A stretch of DNA of 64,000 nt, taken from NCBI GenBank assembly GCA_027943335.1, contig BSBK01000963.1:2279001-2343000 (forward strand), read 5' to 3'. The stretch is from Chamaecyparis obtusa. Taxonomy: Eukaryota; Streptophyta; Pinopsida; Cupressales; Cupressaceae. Position numbers and translations under genes: made by a program. The notes under the pieces were generated by a model that did not search any database, was not told the DNA's origin, and saw only the letters and a program-made list of their open reading frames with translations. Below are positions 34,727 through 46,600 of this stretch, piece after piece. How positions within the stretch are numbered: position 1 is the stretch's first letter; each line of letters opens with the position of its first letter.

Positions 34727-35518
34727 ATGGAAAGTCCAACAAGGAGAATAGAGATGCAAAAAATCTCTAAAAATAATTTTGAAATGTGGAAGATGAAGAT
34801 TGAAGATTTGTTAATAGATTGAGATATGTGGGACATTGTTAATGAGAATGTCATCAAACCTACAAACCCGATTAAGGTTCCTAAATGTGATGTTATGGAC
34901 CATGAAGCCCAAGATCTAATTAGATTATGCCTTGCAGACTCTATTCTAATCAATGTCCATGAAGAGTCATCTTCAAAGAAGCTATGTAAGAAGCTTGGAG
35001 AGATGTATCAAGCCAAATATTTAGTAAATAAGATTTTCTGGAGGAAGAAACTATATTCCTTAAGAATGAAGGAGGGTGGACAAATTACAAATCACATAGA
35101 AGCATTCAATATGTTGGTGGCTCAATTGGCATCAATTGGTGTCAAGATGGATGATGAGAAACATCAGATCTTTCTTTTTTCTCTGCTTGATTCCTGAGAT
35201 TCTCTTGTTATGGCCATTAGTAGTACTTCTATTATTTTGAAGACTAAAGATATGGTGCGTTCTTTTCTTTCTAAAGAGATGAGGAGGAAGGTATCCATCA
35301 GTCTCAAGGAGGCCCTAATTGTTCATGAAAGACCGAAGGAAAATGAAAGAATAATGAGAAGTGTAATAAATCCAAATCCAAGGGGAGATCCAAATATCCT
35401 CAAAAGTCCAAATATATTTTTTGGGATTGGAGTAAGCCTAGACACGTTTGTAAGGACCGAATATATTTTTTGGGATTGGAGTAAGCCTAGACACATTTGT
35501 AAGGACCGAAAATAAGAA
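34727..35518 (+). pseudogene. Copia gag (UBN2-type) remnant
   Basis: From ATG 34727 the frame reads a typical plant copia gag start (NNFEMWKMKIEDLL), meets TGA at 34820 where the family has Trp, and stays open to 35197 (LCLADSILINV, then YSLRMKEGG). It reopens to a zinc-knuckle region near 35410-35510, which is tandemly duplicated and has lost cysteines. Gag coats the element RNA in particle assembly; this copy is broken. Confidence 0.82.
35411..35510. repeat. 50-bp tandem duplication over the copia zinc-knuckle region
   Basis: The 50-base segment beginning AATATATTTTTTGGGATTGG occurs twice back to back with one difference. It doubles the coding segment at the position of the CCHC knuckle. 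Confidence 0.85.
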
Positions 35519-35604
35519 ATGAATAAGAAAAAAAAATTCATTATGATTCAAAGTTCGAGAAGGAAGATGGTGATGCATTCATTACAACTTTGACCACTCA
35601 TTGG

Positions 35605-36865
35605 TGTAGGGCACCAAGGTCTTGATGTAAAACATTGCTAATGTGTTGGTATTTTGGTATTTTTAAGTCATTTTGGATGTAATAAGGTCATTGAAAATCA
35701 TGTCTAATGTTTTGGAAGTCAATTTTGGTTGCTAGGAGTAATAGGTGGTTAAGTTGTCAATGTTGTCAATTTTGTCAGTGTTGTCATAATGGGAATGGGA
35801 AGAGTCATTAATGTAAATGAGGAAGTTGGAATTCAAAATGGTAGTTAGAAAAGCATAAATACTGATTGTAAACATGATTCCCATGGGTTGGGAAGGTTTT
35901 GGAAAGGAATAGAATGAAGGAAAATACAAGTTTGTGTATCCAAAACAATGTTTTTCCAGGAAATCTAACTGTTATTTGGCTTGTACAATTTTTTCTTGCA
36001 CTTCAATGATCTAAAATTGATTGGAAATGATATGGAATTAATTCACCTTTCATTTTCTCTTTTTTCTCACTAATTTTCATTGAGTTTTGAAGTAGTTATG
36101 GTTGTTTTATTAACTAATATTCCCAAATTTCTCCAGTATCAGTCCTCTTGGAGCATTTTGTACAAATTGGTATGACCATAAAATGGTTTGAAACCAATTG
36201 GAATTTATGGATGACTAAATAATCTTTCATTTCATTTTGTTTGGTGTCATTTCATTATGTTTGAAGAAAGATATGCTCGTTTTACTACAAGCAAGCTTGA
36301 AACCCTAGTTGGCCTAATTTGAGGGAGAACAATCCAAATTTGAGTCCTATGTTCCAAAGCAACCATATTCCATTTTGACATATGTTGTATGCAGCCCAAA
36401 TGGGTATCCAAAAATGGTCTTGGATATTCTAGGTCGGCTCTAAAATGAAAGTTATGGCCAAAATACATGATTTTGTGCTTCTTTTTAAGACCTAGTTTTA
36501 GATTACCAATCAATTATTGATCCATTTTGTCCAAAACAACCATACCTATGAATCATATATGTTGTCAAAGGGAAAAAAGGGTATTTTAAAATGGTCTTAT
36601 ATTTGGGTTATGACCTCAGTGTGAAAAGTTATGCCTAGAATTGTGTTGTAGGAGGGCTACTAGTAGACATGCCTAATTGGACATGCAGTATGACTTGGTA
36701 TTGTACTTGGTTGTAGGTTGGTGTTTCAATTTTTATATAACCTCTTGTTTTAAAATATAGTATCAATACCCTTGGTTGTAGGTTGGTGTTTACATTTTTA
36801 TAAAACCTCTTGTTGTGAAATATAGTATCAATACTACCTAATAGCCACCTTCCTTTGCATCTCTC
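35605..36865. other. Insertion of about 1.25 kb in the copia protease region, nature unknown
   Basis: Copia coding similarity stops at DAFITTLTTH near 35600 and resumes near 36890 just before VYLGDSSHLN (36960). The sequence between has no protein I recognise. It starts near TGTAGGGCACCAAGG and contains a 62-bp tandem duplication at 36709-36834 (blocks TTGGTTGTAGGTTGGTGTTT and AATATAGTATCAATA). It may be a solo LTR or a small element. A shared CTCAT at both edges is a weak target-duplication candidate. Confidence 0.5.
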
Positions 36866-36869
36866 ATGC

Positions 36870-39800
36870 ATGTGATGAAACATGAAAATTGACTCAAGTG
36901 TTTTCATTTGACCTCTAATAAATATTGGTTTTATGAATATAAAGACTTTGATTGAGGTATGGTGTACTTGGGTGATAGTTCTCATTTAAATATTATTGGC
37001 CATGGTAAAGTTAGAATCAAGTTTCTTGATGGTAGAATAGGAAGGATTAATGGCATGCTTCATCTCCCTAGTATAAAAAGATTTTTTTAATCTATGAGAA
37101 AACTAATAGATTTAGGTATGTAGGTAGTCTTTTTTGATGCAACATGCAAAATGGTGAGAGGTCTTATGGTGATTGCTAGAGGTGTTAGAATCAATACATT
37201 GTATAAGTTGGAAGTATACAATACCGACTGTAATAGTACTTCTATGAAGAACAAATATGTAGATACTTCATTGGAAAAGGTGAGGGCTTCACCTTCAGTA
37301 GATGGTCATAGATTTTGAGTACCTAAGGGTTCTTTTTAATCGATGAACTCAAAATTACCTACAAATGAGACTATGTTATGCATGAGAGACTTGACCACAT
37401 TGGAGAAAAAGATCCAAGGACCTTGAAAAATAAAAATCTTGTTACAAGTTTGAATGATTGTTCTCTTGATTTTGATTTATGTAAACGTTGCATTTATGGA
37501 TAAAAAAATGCATTTAGTTTTACCCAAGTTCTCATAAAGCTTGTGGTGTGTTGGATCTTACTCATTCTAATGTGTTTGGTCTTGTAGATGTTCCTTCCAT
37601 TTGAAAATCCACATATTATGTTTCATTTATTGATGATTATAGCAAAAGGACATGGTTATATTTAATAAATAGTAAACACGATGTTTTTAGTTGATTTAAA
37701 TAATTTAAAGCAATGGTTAAATTGTAGACTCGAAGGAAAATAAAATGTTTGAGGACTAATGATGGCCCTGAAATTTTCTCTAATGATTTCGATAAATGTT
37801 GTAAATATTGTGGCATTCTTAGGTGGAGACAACTCCATATTCTCCACAGTAGAATGGAGTTGTCGAAAAGATGAATTGGATGGAGAAGGAAAGGAGTATG
37901 TTGAGTGATGCTATCCTAGAATGAAGGTTTTAGACCAAACTTGTTTAAAGTGCTTTCTTCTTGATTAACATGTCTCCTACATAAGCTCTTGTTGATATAA
38001 CACCTATGGAGGCATGGTCAAGTCATAAGCCTTCACTGAGACATCTTAAATTTTTTTCCTATGAGGCATATCCATATGTGCCAAATAAGAAGTGAACAAT
38101 GTTGGAGAATAAGGCTGAAGAATCTATCTTCATCAGATATAGTTATGGCATAAAAGGATACAAGATTTGGGATTGTGTTGTAGAGAAGATGGCACATAGT
38201 AGAAGTGTTGTTTTCAGAGAAACTAACCCTCCTATTATATTGCACCTACAAGAAACTAAAAAGGAAGATATGATTCAACTACCTTCTATGCCTAAGAAAG
38301 TTGAATCGAGATCCCTAGATAGACAAGAGTCGAGGAGAGCTTGTCAAGCTTTGAATCTTCAGAAGAGGAGGAAGAACCTCCAACTCAGCTTGTTCAAAAG
38401 TCTACAAGGCATACACAACTACCTAAGAGTTATTCTCCTAATAATTGGAGATGCATTTTTTTATTTGAATACTAGTGTGGATGAACCTAGATATGTAGAA
38501 GAGCCATTAGGTATGAATGATGTAGAATCCTAGAAAAGTTTTATGAATGAAGAATCAATAGCTTTGAAAAAGAATAAAAGATGGGATCTCGAACGATTTC
38601 TTGAAGGATAGAAACATGTTGGTTGCAAATGGGTGTTCAAGAAAAAGACTGGTTCGAATGGAGGTACTAAGAAGTAACAAGAAAGGTTTGTTGCAAAAGG
38701 CTACTCGTACGTTGAGGGTGTTGGTTATGGTGAGATATTTTCTCATTTGCAAAAATGACATCCAATTAGATTTTTGCTTTCTATTGCTTCTATTTATGAT
38801 ATAGAGGTTGATAAATGGATGTGAAAAATATTTTCCTTCATGGTGATTTGGAGGAAGATATATCTATGATACAACTAGAACACTACTTGGTAAAAGGTAA
38901 AAGTAATTTGGTTTGTAAATTGAAGAAATATTTGTATGGCCTCAAGAAAAGTCTTAGGATGTGGTACAAGAATTGTTATGCATGTTTATTGAGTTTTGGA
39001 TTTGAGCATTCTAGATTAGATCATTGTGTTTATTATAAATCTAATAGTGGTTATTTTTTGTACATTATATTATATGTTGATGATATATTATTCATTGGTA
39101 AAGGGAAAGATATGATTGCAGAATCAAAGTCTCAACTTGTTGCTAAATTTGAAATGGAAGATCTTGGTGTAGAAAAATGCATTCTTAGAATGTAAATTAG
39201 AGAGATAGAGTGAATGAGTACCTATGGCTAGGCCATAGTAAGTTTGTAAACTCATTTTTACAGAGGTTCAACATGTAGGATTGTAGACCATTATGTGTTC
39301 TTTTAAGGTTGAAATTAAGTTATTTGTTTTATATTATTGTACATTCCCATCAAAGATGGAAGACATTAGCAAAGTACCTAACCAAAGTGCAATTGGAATT
39401 TTGATGTATGCTATGGTCTCTAATAGACCAAACATTGGCCAACCAGTGGAGGTTCTTTCTAGATATATGTCTACTCCTAGTAGAGTTCATTGGGATGCAG
39501 TTAAAAGAGACTTTAGAAATTTGAAGGGTACCTCAAAATATTCTGTGTTATCATGGTAATATGATAGGAGATGGAATTTCTCTTGATATTCATGGTAATG
39601 TGGATTTGGATTGGGTAGGTGATATTGATAGTAGAAGATCCACTAGTGCTTATGTGTTTACATTATTTGGTGGTGAAATTAGTTGGATGAGTTAGGGATG
39701 AGATTCTTTTTTCCCTTTTCTACTACTAAAGCTAATTATATGGGAGCTACTCATGCTTATACATAATCCATTTGGCTTAAAATACCATGTTAAAATAGTA

Positions 39801-40075
39801 GAATAAAGAAAGGAGTAGTGAAAAAACACTTTATTGTAACAGTCAAAATACGATCTACCTGGACAAGAACACAACATTTCATGCCAAGACCAAGCACATT
39901 GATGTTCAATATCATTTTGTTAGAGATATAGTCGAGGATGGCAGGGTGAAGCTACTTAAGATAGATACTTTGATGAATGTTGTAGAGTCATTAACTAAGG
40001 TTGTGAGCACAAAGAAGTTTAGATGGTGTTTAGATTTTATGAGCCTCATGGCCCCCAGAAATTATAGAAATTAAA
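36870..40075 (+). pseudogene. Copia pol remnant (protease end, integrase, reverse transcriptase, RNase H)
   Basis: The order is typical of copia. The segment VYLGDSSHLNIIGHGKVRIK is near 36960. Integrase traces follow: TPYSPQ-NGVVEKMN near 37835, and HKPSLRHLKFFSYEAY near 38020 leading into an open frame from 38099. Reverse transcriptase begins near 38600 (GCKWVFKKKTGSNG), and 38815-39195 is open with MDVKNIFLHGDLEED, LYGLKK and the catalytic YVDD (39073-39084). RNase H runs through 39293-39559 and 39700-40060, ending RWCLDFMSLMAPRNYRN. Many stops and frameshifts show it is dead. Confidence 0.87.
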
Positions 40076-40128
40076 TTATGGTGTAAATACTCCCTTTTCT
40101 CTTGCAAGGTGTTTGACAAGTGGAAGAT

Positions 40129-41018
40129 TGTTAGGAAGATGTGTCGCAACCTTGCATTTACATACAATTACTATTTATAGAAATTTTACATCTGAGCACA
40201 AATCTTCCCTGAACTTTTCCCAAAAGTTCAAATGGGCTAGATAAGCATGTCGATAAATGTTTGTTGCAAGATCACATCTAGTTATGAAGATATTAAAGTT
40301 TCTATTTTTGAAGTTGCTGGAGAAATTTTATGAATTTGATTTTGAATACTTTAGAGGTTCTAAAATGATTTGAAAGTGTTTGTAGTCAACATAATGGGTT
40401 ATAGCTTGATAAAGCACATCGCGAACTTTTCAACATTTCAAACGGTTCGTCAATCAAAGACTTAATTTAAAAGTTATGGCCTTCAGAAGTTGGGTATCCT
40501 AAAACAAGAAATACAAAACCGCTTTGAACACATAACTAATTTGTAAAAGGGTGTTACACATGTTGGTGTGTATTTTGACACATAATAAGGAATCTTTTAT
40601 TGAAGATAAGATGGACATTGCTTTATAAGTGGTTTTTAGCCTATGGTTTTGTAATATCATTTGACAATTTCATGTATTGTATCCCTTATATATTTGGTAC
40701 ATGAGATGGAGGGTGTAAGAGTCTTATAACTGTTCAATTATCTCTAGATCTCTAGTTGGTGATACTCATGGGAGAAGCTTTCTCTGCAAATAGATTTTAA
40801 TTTTTTATTGATTTCAAAATAACATATTGGATGAACTTTGGAGTGTGTTTTCTCCCAAAAGGATTTTCCCCACATAAATCATTATGTTGTTGTATGCATG
40901 TTATTTATGTTATTTCTATTAATTTTTTGTAATTTTTGTAAATATATGAGAAAATTTTACATGACCCTCCTCTCAAGGTTAGTGTAGGAAGTTTTTTGGC
41001 TACCTTAATTTCGTTACA
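40129..41018 (+). repeat. 3' LTR of the copia element
   Basis: Starts TGTTAGGAAGATGTGTCGC and ends TTAATTTCGTTACA, followed by ATATA. It is preceded by AGTGGAAGAT, a plausible polypurine tract. Confidence 0.87.
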
Positions 41019-41930
41019 ATATATCACTATTTGTAGGGAGATTTCAAGCCAGGTATAATTGTGATAGCTTCCTTCTAAGCTTTATACAATATGATCTGAA
41101 TTATATTTGAAATGGTAAAGTCTTGGGCATCATGGTAAGAGTCTTTGGAGTCAAAGGAAAACATTACAATGAAATTTGGAAGAGTTGAACATCATAATTA
41201 ATCGATATGGGTCACATATCATCAAAATGGTTTTTGATTTTGGACTGCTATTGTCAATCATATACAACTAACAATTTAAAGACTTTTGGAATGCCATCAT
41301 AAATCATGTTATTGTTGAAAGACTTCAATTGTTGAATTTACAAAAACTAATTATTGTAATGACTAATTTTGTGATGAGGGTTGAAATAAACTTTGTTGAT
41401 TACAGCTTCTTTTGACATGTATGCAAACTTGGTCCAAACACATAAGGGTGAAAACCAACAACACCATGGGAACACCCCCTAGAACTTGAGGGAGGCATCA
41501 TATCATCATCAAATTAGAGTGACACACCAATAATGTAGAGGCAAATACATAGACTAGCACTTGATCTTTTGCAAGTTTGTGGATATTTTCATTCGCACTG
41601 TGTCAAAGAGGAGTGTATTGGGAGTTGGATGCCTTCACTACTTGATCCAAGGCAGAGATGGAAAGCTACAAGATTTAGAACACATGGGTATTGTAGCTTC
41701 ATTTGAGCCACTAGCATGGAGACACTTTAATAGTCAAGTTTACATAATGCCCCTTTGTAGGAGTTGCATCATTTAAAAGATACTGGATTTGAGATACATG
41801 AGCATTCTAATTTGCATTTCTTGAGGATAAGCAATCTTGGGGATGGAAAACATTTCATGTCCCACTTTTGAAATTAGGAGAAGACTATTTCCTCAAGGAG
41901 TTGTCAAAGTTTAGGGGTTAGGATTATTGC
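41019..41930. other. Older host sequence resuming after the copia element
   Basis: The first 89 bases repeat 26818-26903. The rest has no recognisable domain; a short open frame at 41561-41776 carries no family motif. Confidence 0.4.
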
Positions 41931-41937
41931 CTAACTC

Positions 41938-42292
41938 ATGCCAAGAAGACAATGGAAATTAAGTATGATGATTAACACATGCCAAAGAGTTGTCATAGGT
42001 CAAGGATAGGGAATGTCATGTGACTTATGTTTGAAATTTGTCAACTGTTGGGGATCAAATATACCTCTCGATCCATGCCAAAGAGCTATTAGAGGTTAAG
42101 GATCAAGGTTGCAAAAATGAACTTATTATTAGAAATATTTCTTCACACATGCCAAAGAGTTGTTAGAGTATAGTGAATAAGTATGCCATATGACTCTTGC
42201 ACAAAAGTTGTTTGGTGTCAAGGATTGGAGATACCTCAAAATCTATTCCAAATAACCATCAAAGGTCAACGGCCATGGTTGCGACCTAATGA
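41938..42292. repeat. Imperfect tandem repeat, period about 180
   Basis: CATGCCAAAGAGTTGT occurs near 41977 and 42158, with related words near 41938 and 42077. The order of AGGTCAAGGAT, CATATGACT and GGAGATACCTC-like blocks is shared between 41975-42112 and 42155-42291. Confidence 0.6.
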
Positions 42293-43070
42293 ATGCAAGG
42301 TTGTAAAGAAAGGGAAAGTTTGATAATCTAATGGGAACATGTTATAAGGTCAACATGTAATGTGATGTGTAGGTTCCAAATTTGGGCCTTGGTGTCATTT
42401 TGGGTTTGGGACAACAATCTAGTATTTTGTGTGATAAGCATTATAGACGAGGAAAGTATTTCAATTATGAGAACCCATGTTATCTCATACTATCTTTTGG
42501 ACATTTTTTGTTCAAGTTTGATAATCAATTGGAAAAAACCTATTTTTTTTTAAAATCAAAGGATGAAAATCCTTTTCATTTTGAGAGAATTCTCACTTAG
42601 GGAGTGCATTGGAGCCTGGAAATCAACATGACTTGATCCTTAGTGAACTCATTTATAACCATTCAACTTCACTAGTAGATCAAGGGCCACTGACTAAACT
42701 TTTTAAATACATCTCCATTTTTCTAAGCCTAGGAAGATAAAAAATGAGAGAATCTTTAGTTTAGATCTTTTTAAAAATAATTTAATTAATAATTAACCAA
42801 GTCTTTTCATTTTAAAATTCTAATATTTTATAATATAAAAAAAAAAAATTGTTTCTAGTGAAAACATATTTTAAAAAATTATCTTATTTTATTTTTTGTA
42901 CTTAATTGGTTTATGTCAAATACAATAAAAGTAAATAAAAAATTACAAATCACTGAATTGTTATGTTTCTTAACGCGAATTGTATAATTTCTAGTATAAC
43001 TATTTGACCTAATGGTGCTTTCGACTCCTTCCAGCTCCCTCCCACACGAGCTCCTTTCAAATGCATTTCT
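42293..43070. other. Unassigned AT-rich region
   Basis: Contains a poly-A run near 42838-42848 and AT-rich DNA. No gene, RNA or element boundary was recognised. Confidence 0.4.
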
Positions 43071-43079
43071 ACCCTCTCT

Positions 43080-44530
43080 TGAACGTGTTTCCCTTGCTGA
43101 TGGACATTTTGTCACCCATTCCTACCTCTAGAGTGTGAACTCCTTCACATGGTGATTCTTCATGCATGATTGTAGAGGTGGGTGCTAACAACTCTATTTT
43201 CCCTCTCTCATTGTCTGTGGGTTTATTGGTGTGTGGGTTTATTGTTGGAAGTCTTTATTGTTGGGTTAATTATTAGGGTTTTTGTGGAGGTTGATGGTTC
43301 TCTTGAGGCTATTATTGGGGTCTCTATTTCTACTTTTCCTACTTGTGGAACTAGGATTGAGGGGTATTCAACTCCTTTGGTTGCTACTTGGGTGACTAGC
43401 ACTATTGGCTATCAAAGCTCTTCCCAGATCACTAGTTCCAATGTTGTGCTTCCTCCATAAAGGAAATCTTGTCCACTTTTGTTCCAAACCCTCCCTTTTG
43501 ATGGTTTGTGCCTATATGTAATGGAGCATGAAGACTTATACTAATACATTAGTTTGGTATCTAGGTTCTCTAATATTTTTCCTTTTCCTTTTGATCTTCA
43601 CAACTAGATTCTAGGTTCTTGGTGATACCTCGTGGTTGGTAAGATCAAGATTTTCTCATGTGCCAAAGATTTTTTCATTGTTACCTTTGTTTCTTCTAAG
43701 GATATAAACTTGGTTTTGGGTATGTTGTAGGCTTTGGGAGAGAACTTATTTTCACCCCCTCACCAAACCAGTCAATGTGTGTCTAGTGTGGGTTAGACTT
43801 CCTCATCTTCCCCTCTAATTTTGGATGGGTACATATTATGAGGCCATTGCAAACTCTATTAGTCAATTCTTCAAGATTGATGACTCTACTTTCTACATGA
43901 TACATTCTACCTTTGCTCATGTTTTGATAGATTTTGACATTTCCAAGCCCCTTCATGGAGATGTGGTTGTGATGGTTGAGGATAGGCTTTGGACTAAACT
44001 ATTGGATTTTGAAGCCCCCCCCCCCCCTCTTAGATATTGTTGTTGCTTTGATATTATTCACTTGGATTCATATTTGTCTCTCATGTGTTGGGAAGGTCAT
44101 GTTTCTTGGTGAAAGAATGCTACTAGTGATCAATTGATTGTTAAGCACTCTTCAGTTGATGCTTACCATCAAGATTTTGACGAGAGTCTCAATTTTGGCA
44201 TGGCCTCATCATGTCTTGAGGTCCTTTATGGGTCTCCTCTTTCTTGGTTCTCACCTCTTGTTTTACTATCATTTTTTGCTATGATTTTAGTCTTCTCATG
44301 CAATCGATGATAGCCTTTCACCTTGTTATCATGTTGTTTCTCCTTTGACTATTGTTGGTCATCCCATAGGAAAGTCTTCTCTTATTTCCCCTCATTGTAT
44401 GAACTTGGATGATAATATCTCTTAGATAGTTTCTCAAAGGAGGAAAGGTCCTTCTATGTCTTCCCTTATTCTTTCTCCTACTGTAACAAAGAAATCATTA
44501 GTATAGGGTTAGACCCTTTTCTTCCACTAC
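43080..44530 (+). pseudogene. LINE ORF1 remnant (DUF4283-like plus damaged zinc knuckle)
   Basis: Plus-strand pieces follow LINE ORF1 order. A start-like segment lies near 43102 (MDILSPIPTSRV). A middle region near 43640-43740 resembles the FFIVTFVSSKDINLVL strand of the DUF4283-type domain. Near 43770-43990 is the segment equivalent to VWVRLPHLPLFW, then YEAIANSISQFFKIDD, FAHVLIDFDISKPL and LDFEA. A Cys-rich, damaged zinc knuckle follows near 44018-44070, after a C11 homopolymer. Stops and shifts are frequent. No ORF2 endonuclease or reverse transcriptase follows before the copia-like material. Confidence 0.68.
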
Positions 44531-46600
44531 CTCAATGGACTGGTTAAGAGCACAAGTTGTCCTTGTTTTGTTTCATAATCTCACTACAAGCGAGACTCGC
44601 CATTTTTACATCTATAGTTATTTTTGTTATAGGTTCAAATTCTCCGTACTTTATCTAATCAAAATATTTGGTATAAATAGTGATTTTGATTCACATTTAC
44701 AAGTAATAATGTCATGTTAGGAGGGTACAAATTTAACTTGAGTTTCAAGAATTGTGGGATACAATATTTGAAAAAATCACCAAATTTGTGCAAGAAAAAG
44801 CTCATTATAATCTCTATGATAAGACCAATCAACAAGCTAGACTAAGGGTAGGTCTCCAAGTAGATGCTTAGCTTATTTTGTCTACCAACCACTATCCAAC
44901 TTATTTAGAGATTATTTATGGAGTTGGTGGCAACGTGAATATTTAATTTTTTTAATTTTTTATAAGCACTCATCTTAAATATGTATAAATAATAATAACA
45001 ATTTGTGCAATTTAAATTTTGAAAAAAAAAAGAGGTATGTTAAAAAAGAGGGAAAGAACTTTGTGGAACCATATGGATTTTTGGCAATATGCAGTTGTTG
45101 CTTATTTATAGCTCCTCCATTTTTTAACTTATTTTCAATTCCTAAATAGTAAGTGCACTATTAAAATAGGAAAATATTCAAAATTATATTTTTTGTATTA
45201 TAAAAATTCCACGAGGATACTCTAGTTACTCAAATCTTTGTAGAAAAAAACCACAAAGTTGCATGAGGACACGTAGTAATAATCTCATTCGATGTTTCTA
45301 ATGAGGTCCAACTTGATATTCAAATAATTACAAATATTAATGAGGCTTAGCATCACCTCAAAATATCACATGAAACAAAAAATCAAAATCAAATTCATCA
45401 TCTAGAAGTTAGGTACAATGTCTACAAAATCAAAAGTGGTGAAGAAGTGCATTTTAAAAAAAAGAGTTCTAGAGATTAGGTTACCACTATAATTATAAGG
45501 AACACTATGTCAAAAGACTCTCTTGTACCCATTATTTTGAGAGTCCCACCCCCTACCTTTTGTGTAGTTGTTACATGTCTCAAGGTGGCTAGGAAAAAAC
45601 CATCATTTGAAGAGTTGGGTGAATTCACTTCAAGAAGAAGCAATTGATGGTGAGATATTAGATTTTGTAGACATTTAGGTCATTACAACTCAAAAGAAGG
45701 GAAATCAACTTGAAAATTAGATTAGTCTATCAAGTTCATCTAAATCCAAAAAGAGAATACCTCTACATAAAAAAGAAGTGTTCCATTTGTACAGATAAAG
45801 GGTGTAATATATAGGAATGCTAGTACAACTCCTTTTCCAATAGTGTATCTTGTTTGAAAAATCCACAAAACATTCATAGAAGGGTAAGATGAATTCCCAT
45901 TGGTAGAAAAAACATAAAAAATAACAAGGAATGTTGCTTCTATGGGTGAGTTTGATGAAGAATTTGTTTTGTATGTTTTTGAGACTTGAGCTTCCATTTT
46001 TACAAGCTTATCTGGTATGGTGTTCTTAGTTAATCTAAACACATGAAGGAGAACACATGTTTCTATGAACTCACTCCATCAACTCCATATGGATATATTT
46101 TCTTTGGAAATAATATTCTATGAAGTGTGGGGTATTAGAGATGTTTCTTAACCAATCAACACTCATAATTGTCAACTTATAAAGGTTCCATATGTTCCAA
46201 GCTCATGAAGATCCTCTTATAAATAAGTCAATCACTTAAGCATAAATTGAACATGGAGTTTTACTAACATAATGGTGAATCACTATCTCATTTAAGATGA
46301 GACTCACAATGTAGAAGTTATTGCTTGTGCGTTAGGGTTCATGCAAATGTTATAATTAGTTGATGTCGCTCCTAAATAAGGCCCTTCCAATAGAAAATAA
46401 TTCATTAACCATTCTTTAACATATAAAATTTGATCATCTTATTGTGGGCTATCTTCTTACTTTAAGTGACAAAGACATGGTGTGAGGACTTACACTCATA
46501 AAGAAAACAAAATTTATTTGTGCCAATTATTTTGTTGGAAAGTGAAATTCTACTACTTTTCCTACTTTACTGCATACTAAGCTATGGAGTTCCATGGCAC
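44531..46600 (+). pseudogene. Poorly preserved 5' part of a second copia element (tentative)
   Basis: Most of this stretch is unreadable. A segment near 45500-45540 (YHYNYKEHYVKR, then LSC) has the spacing of a decayed copia zinc knuckle. Clear copia integrase follows from 46620, so this interval is the expected place for its gag and protease. No LTR was recognised. Confidence 0.35.

Larger units (their letters stand above)
26999..41018 (+). mobile_element. Ty1/copia LTR retrotransposon, decayed, with nested insertions
   Basis: Two related LTRs (26999-27879 and 40129-41018) bound the element. An imperfect five-base flank (GTATA left, ATATA right) looks like its target duplication. The left LTR is followed by TTGTTATCATAGC, a mutated form of the initiator tRNA-Met primer site, and the right LTR is preceded by AGTGGAAGAT, a plausible polypurine tract. 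Gag and pol lie on the plus strand in copia order (gag, protease, integrase, reverse transcriptase, RNase H). A 6.7 kb gypsy element interrupts the leader, and a 1.25 kb segment interrupts the protease region. Without these the element would be about 6 kb, normal for copia. The LTRs differ at many sites and by indels, so it is old. Confidence 0.88.
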
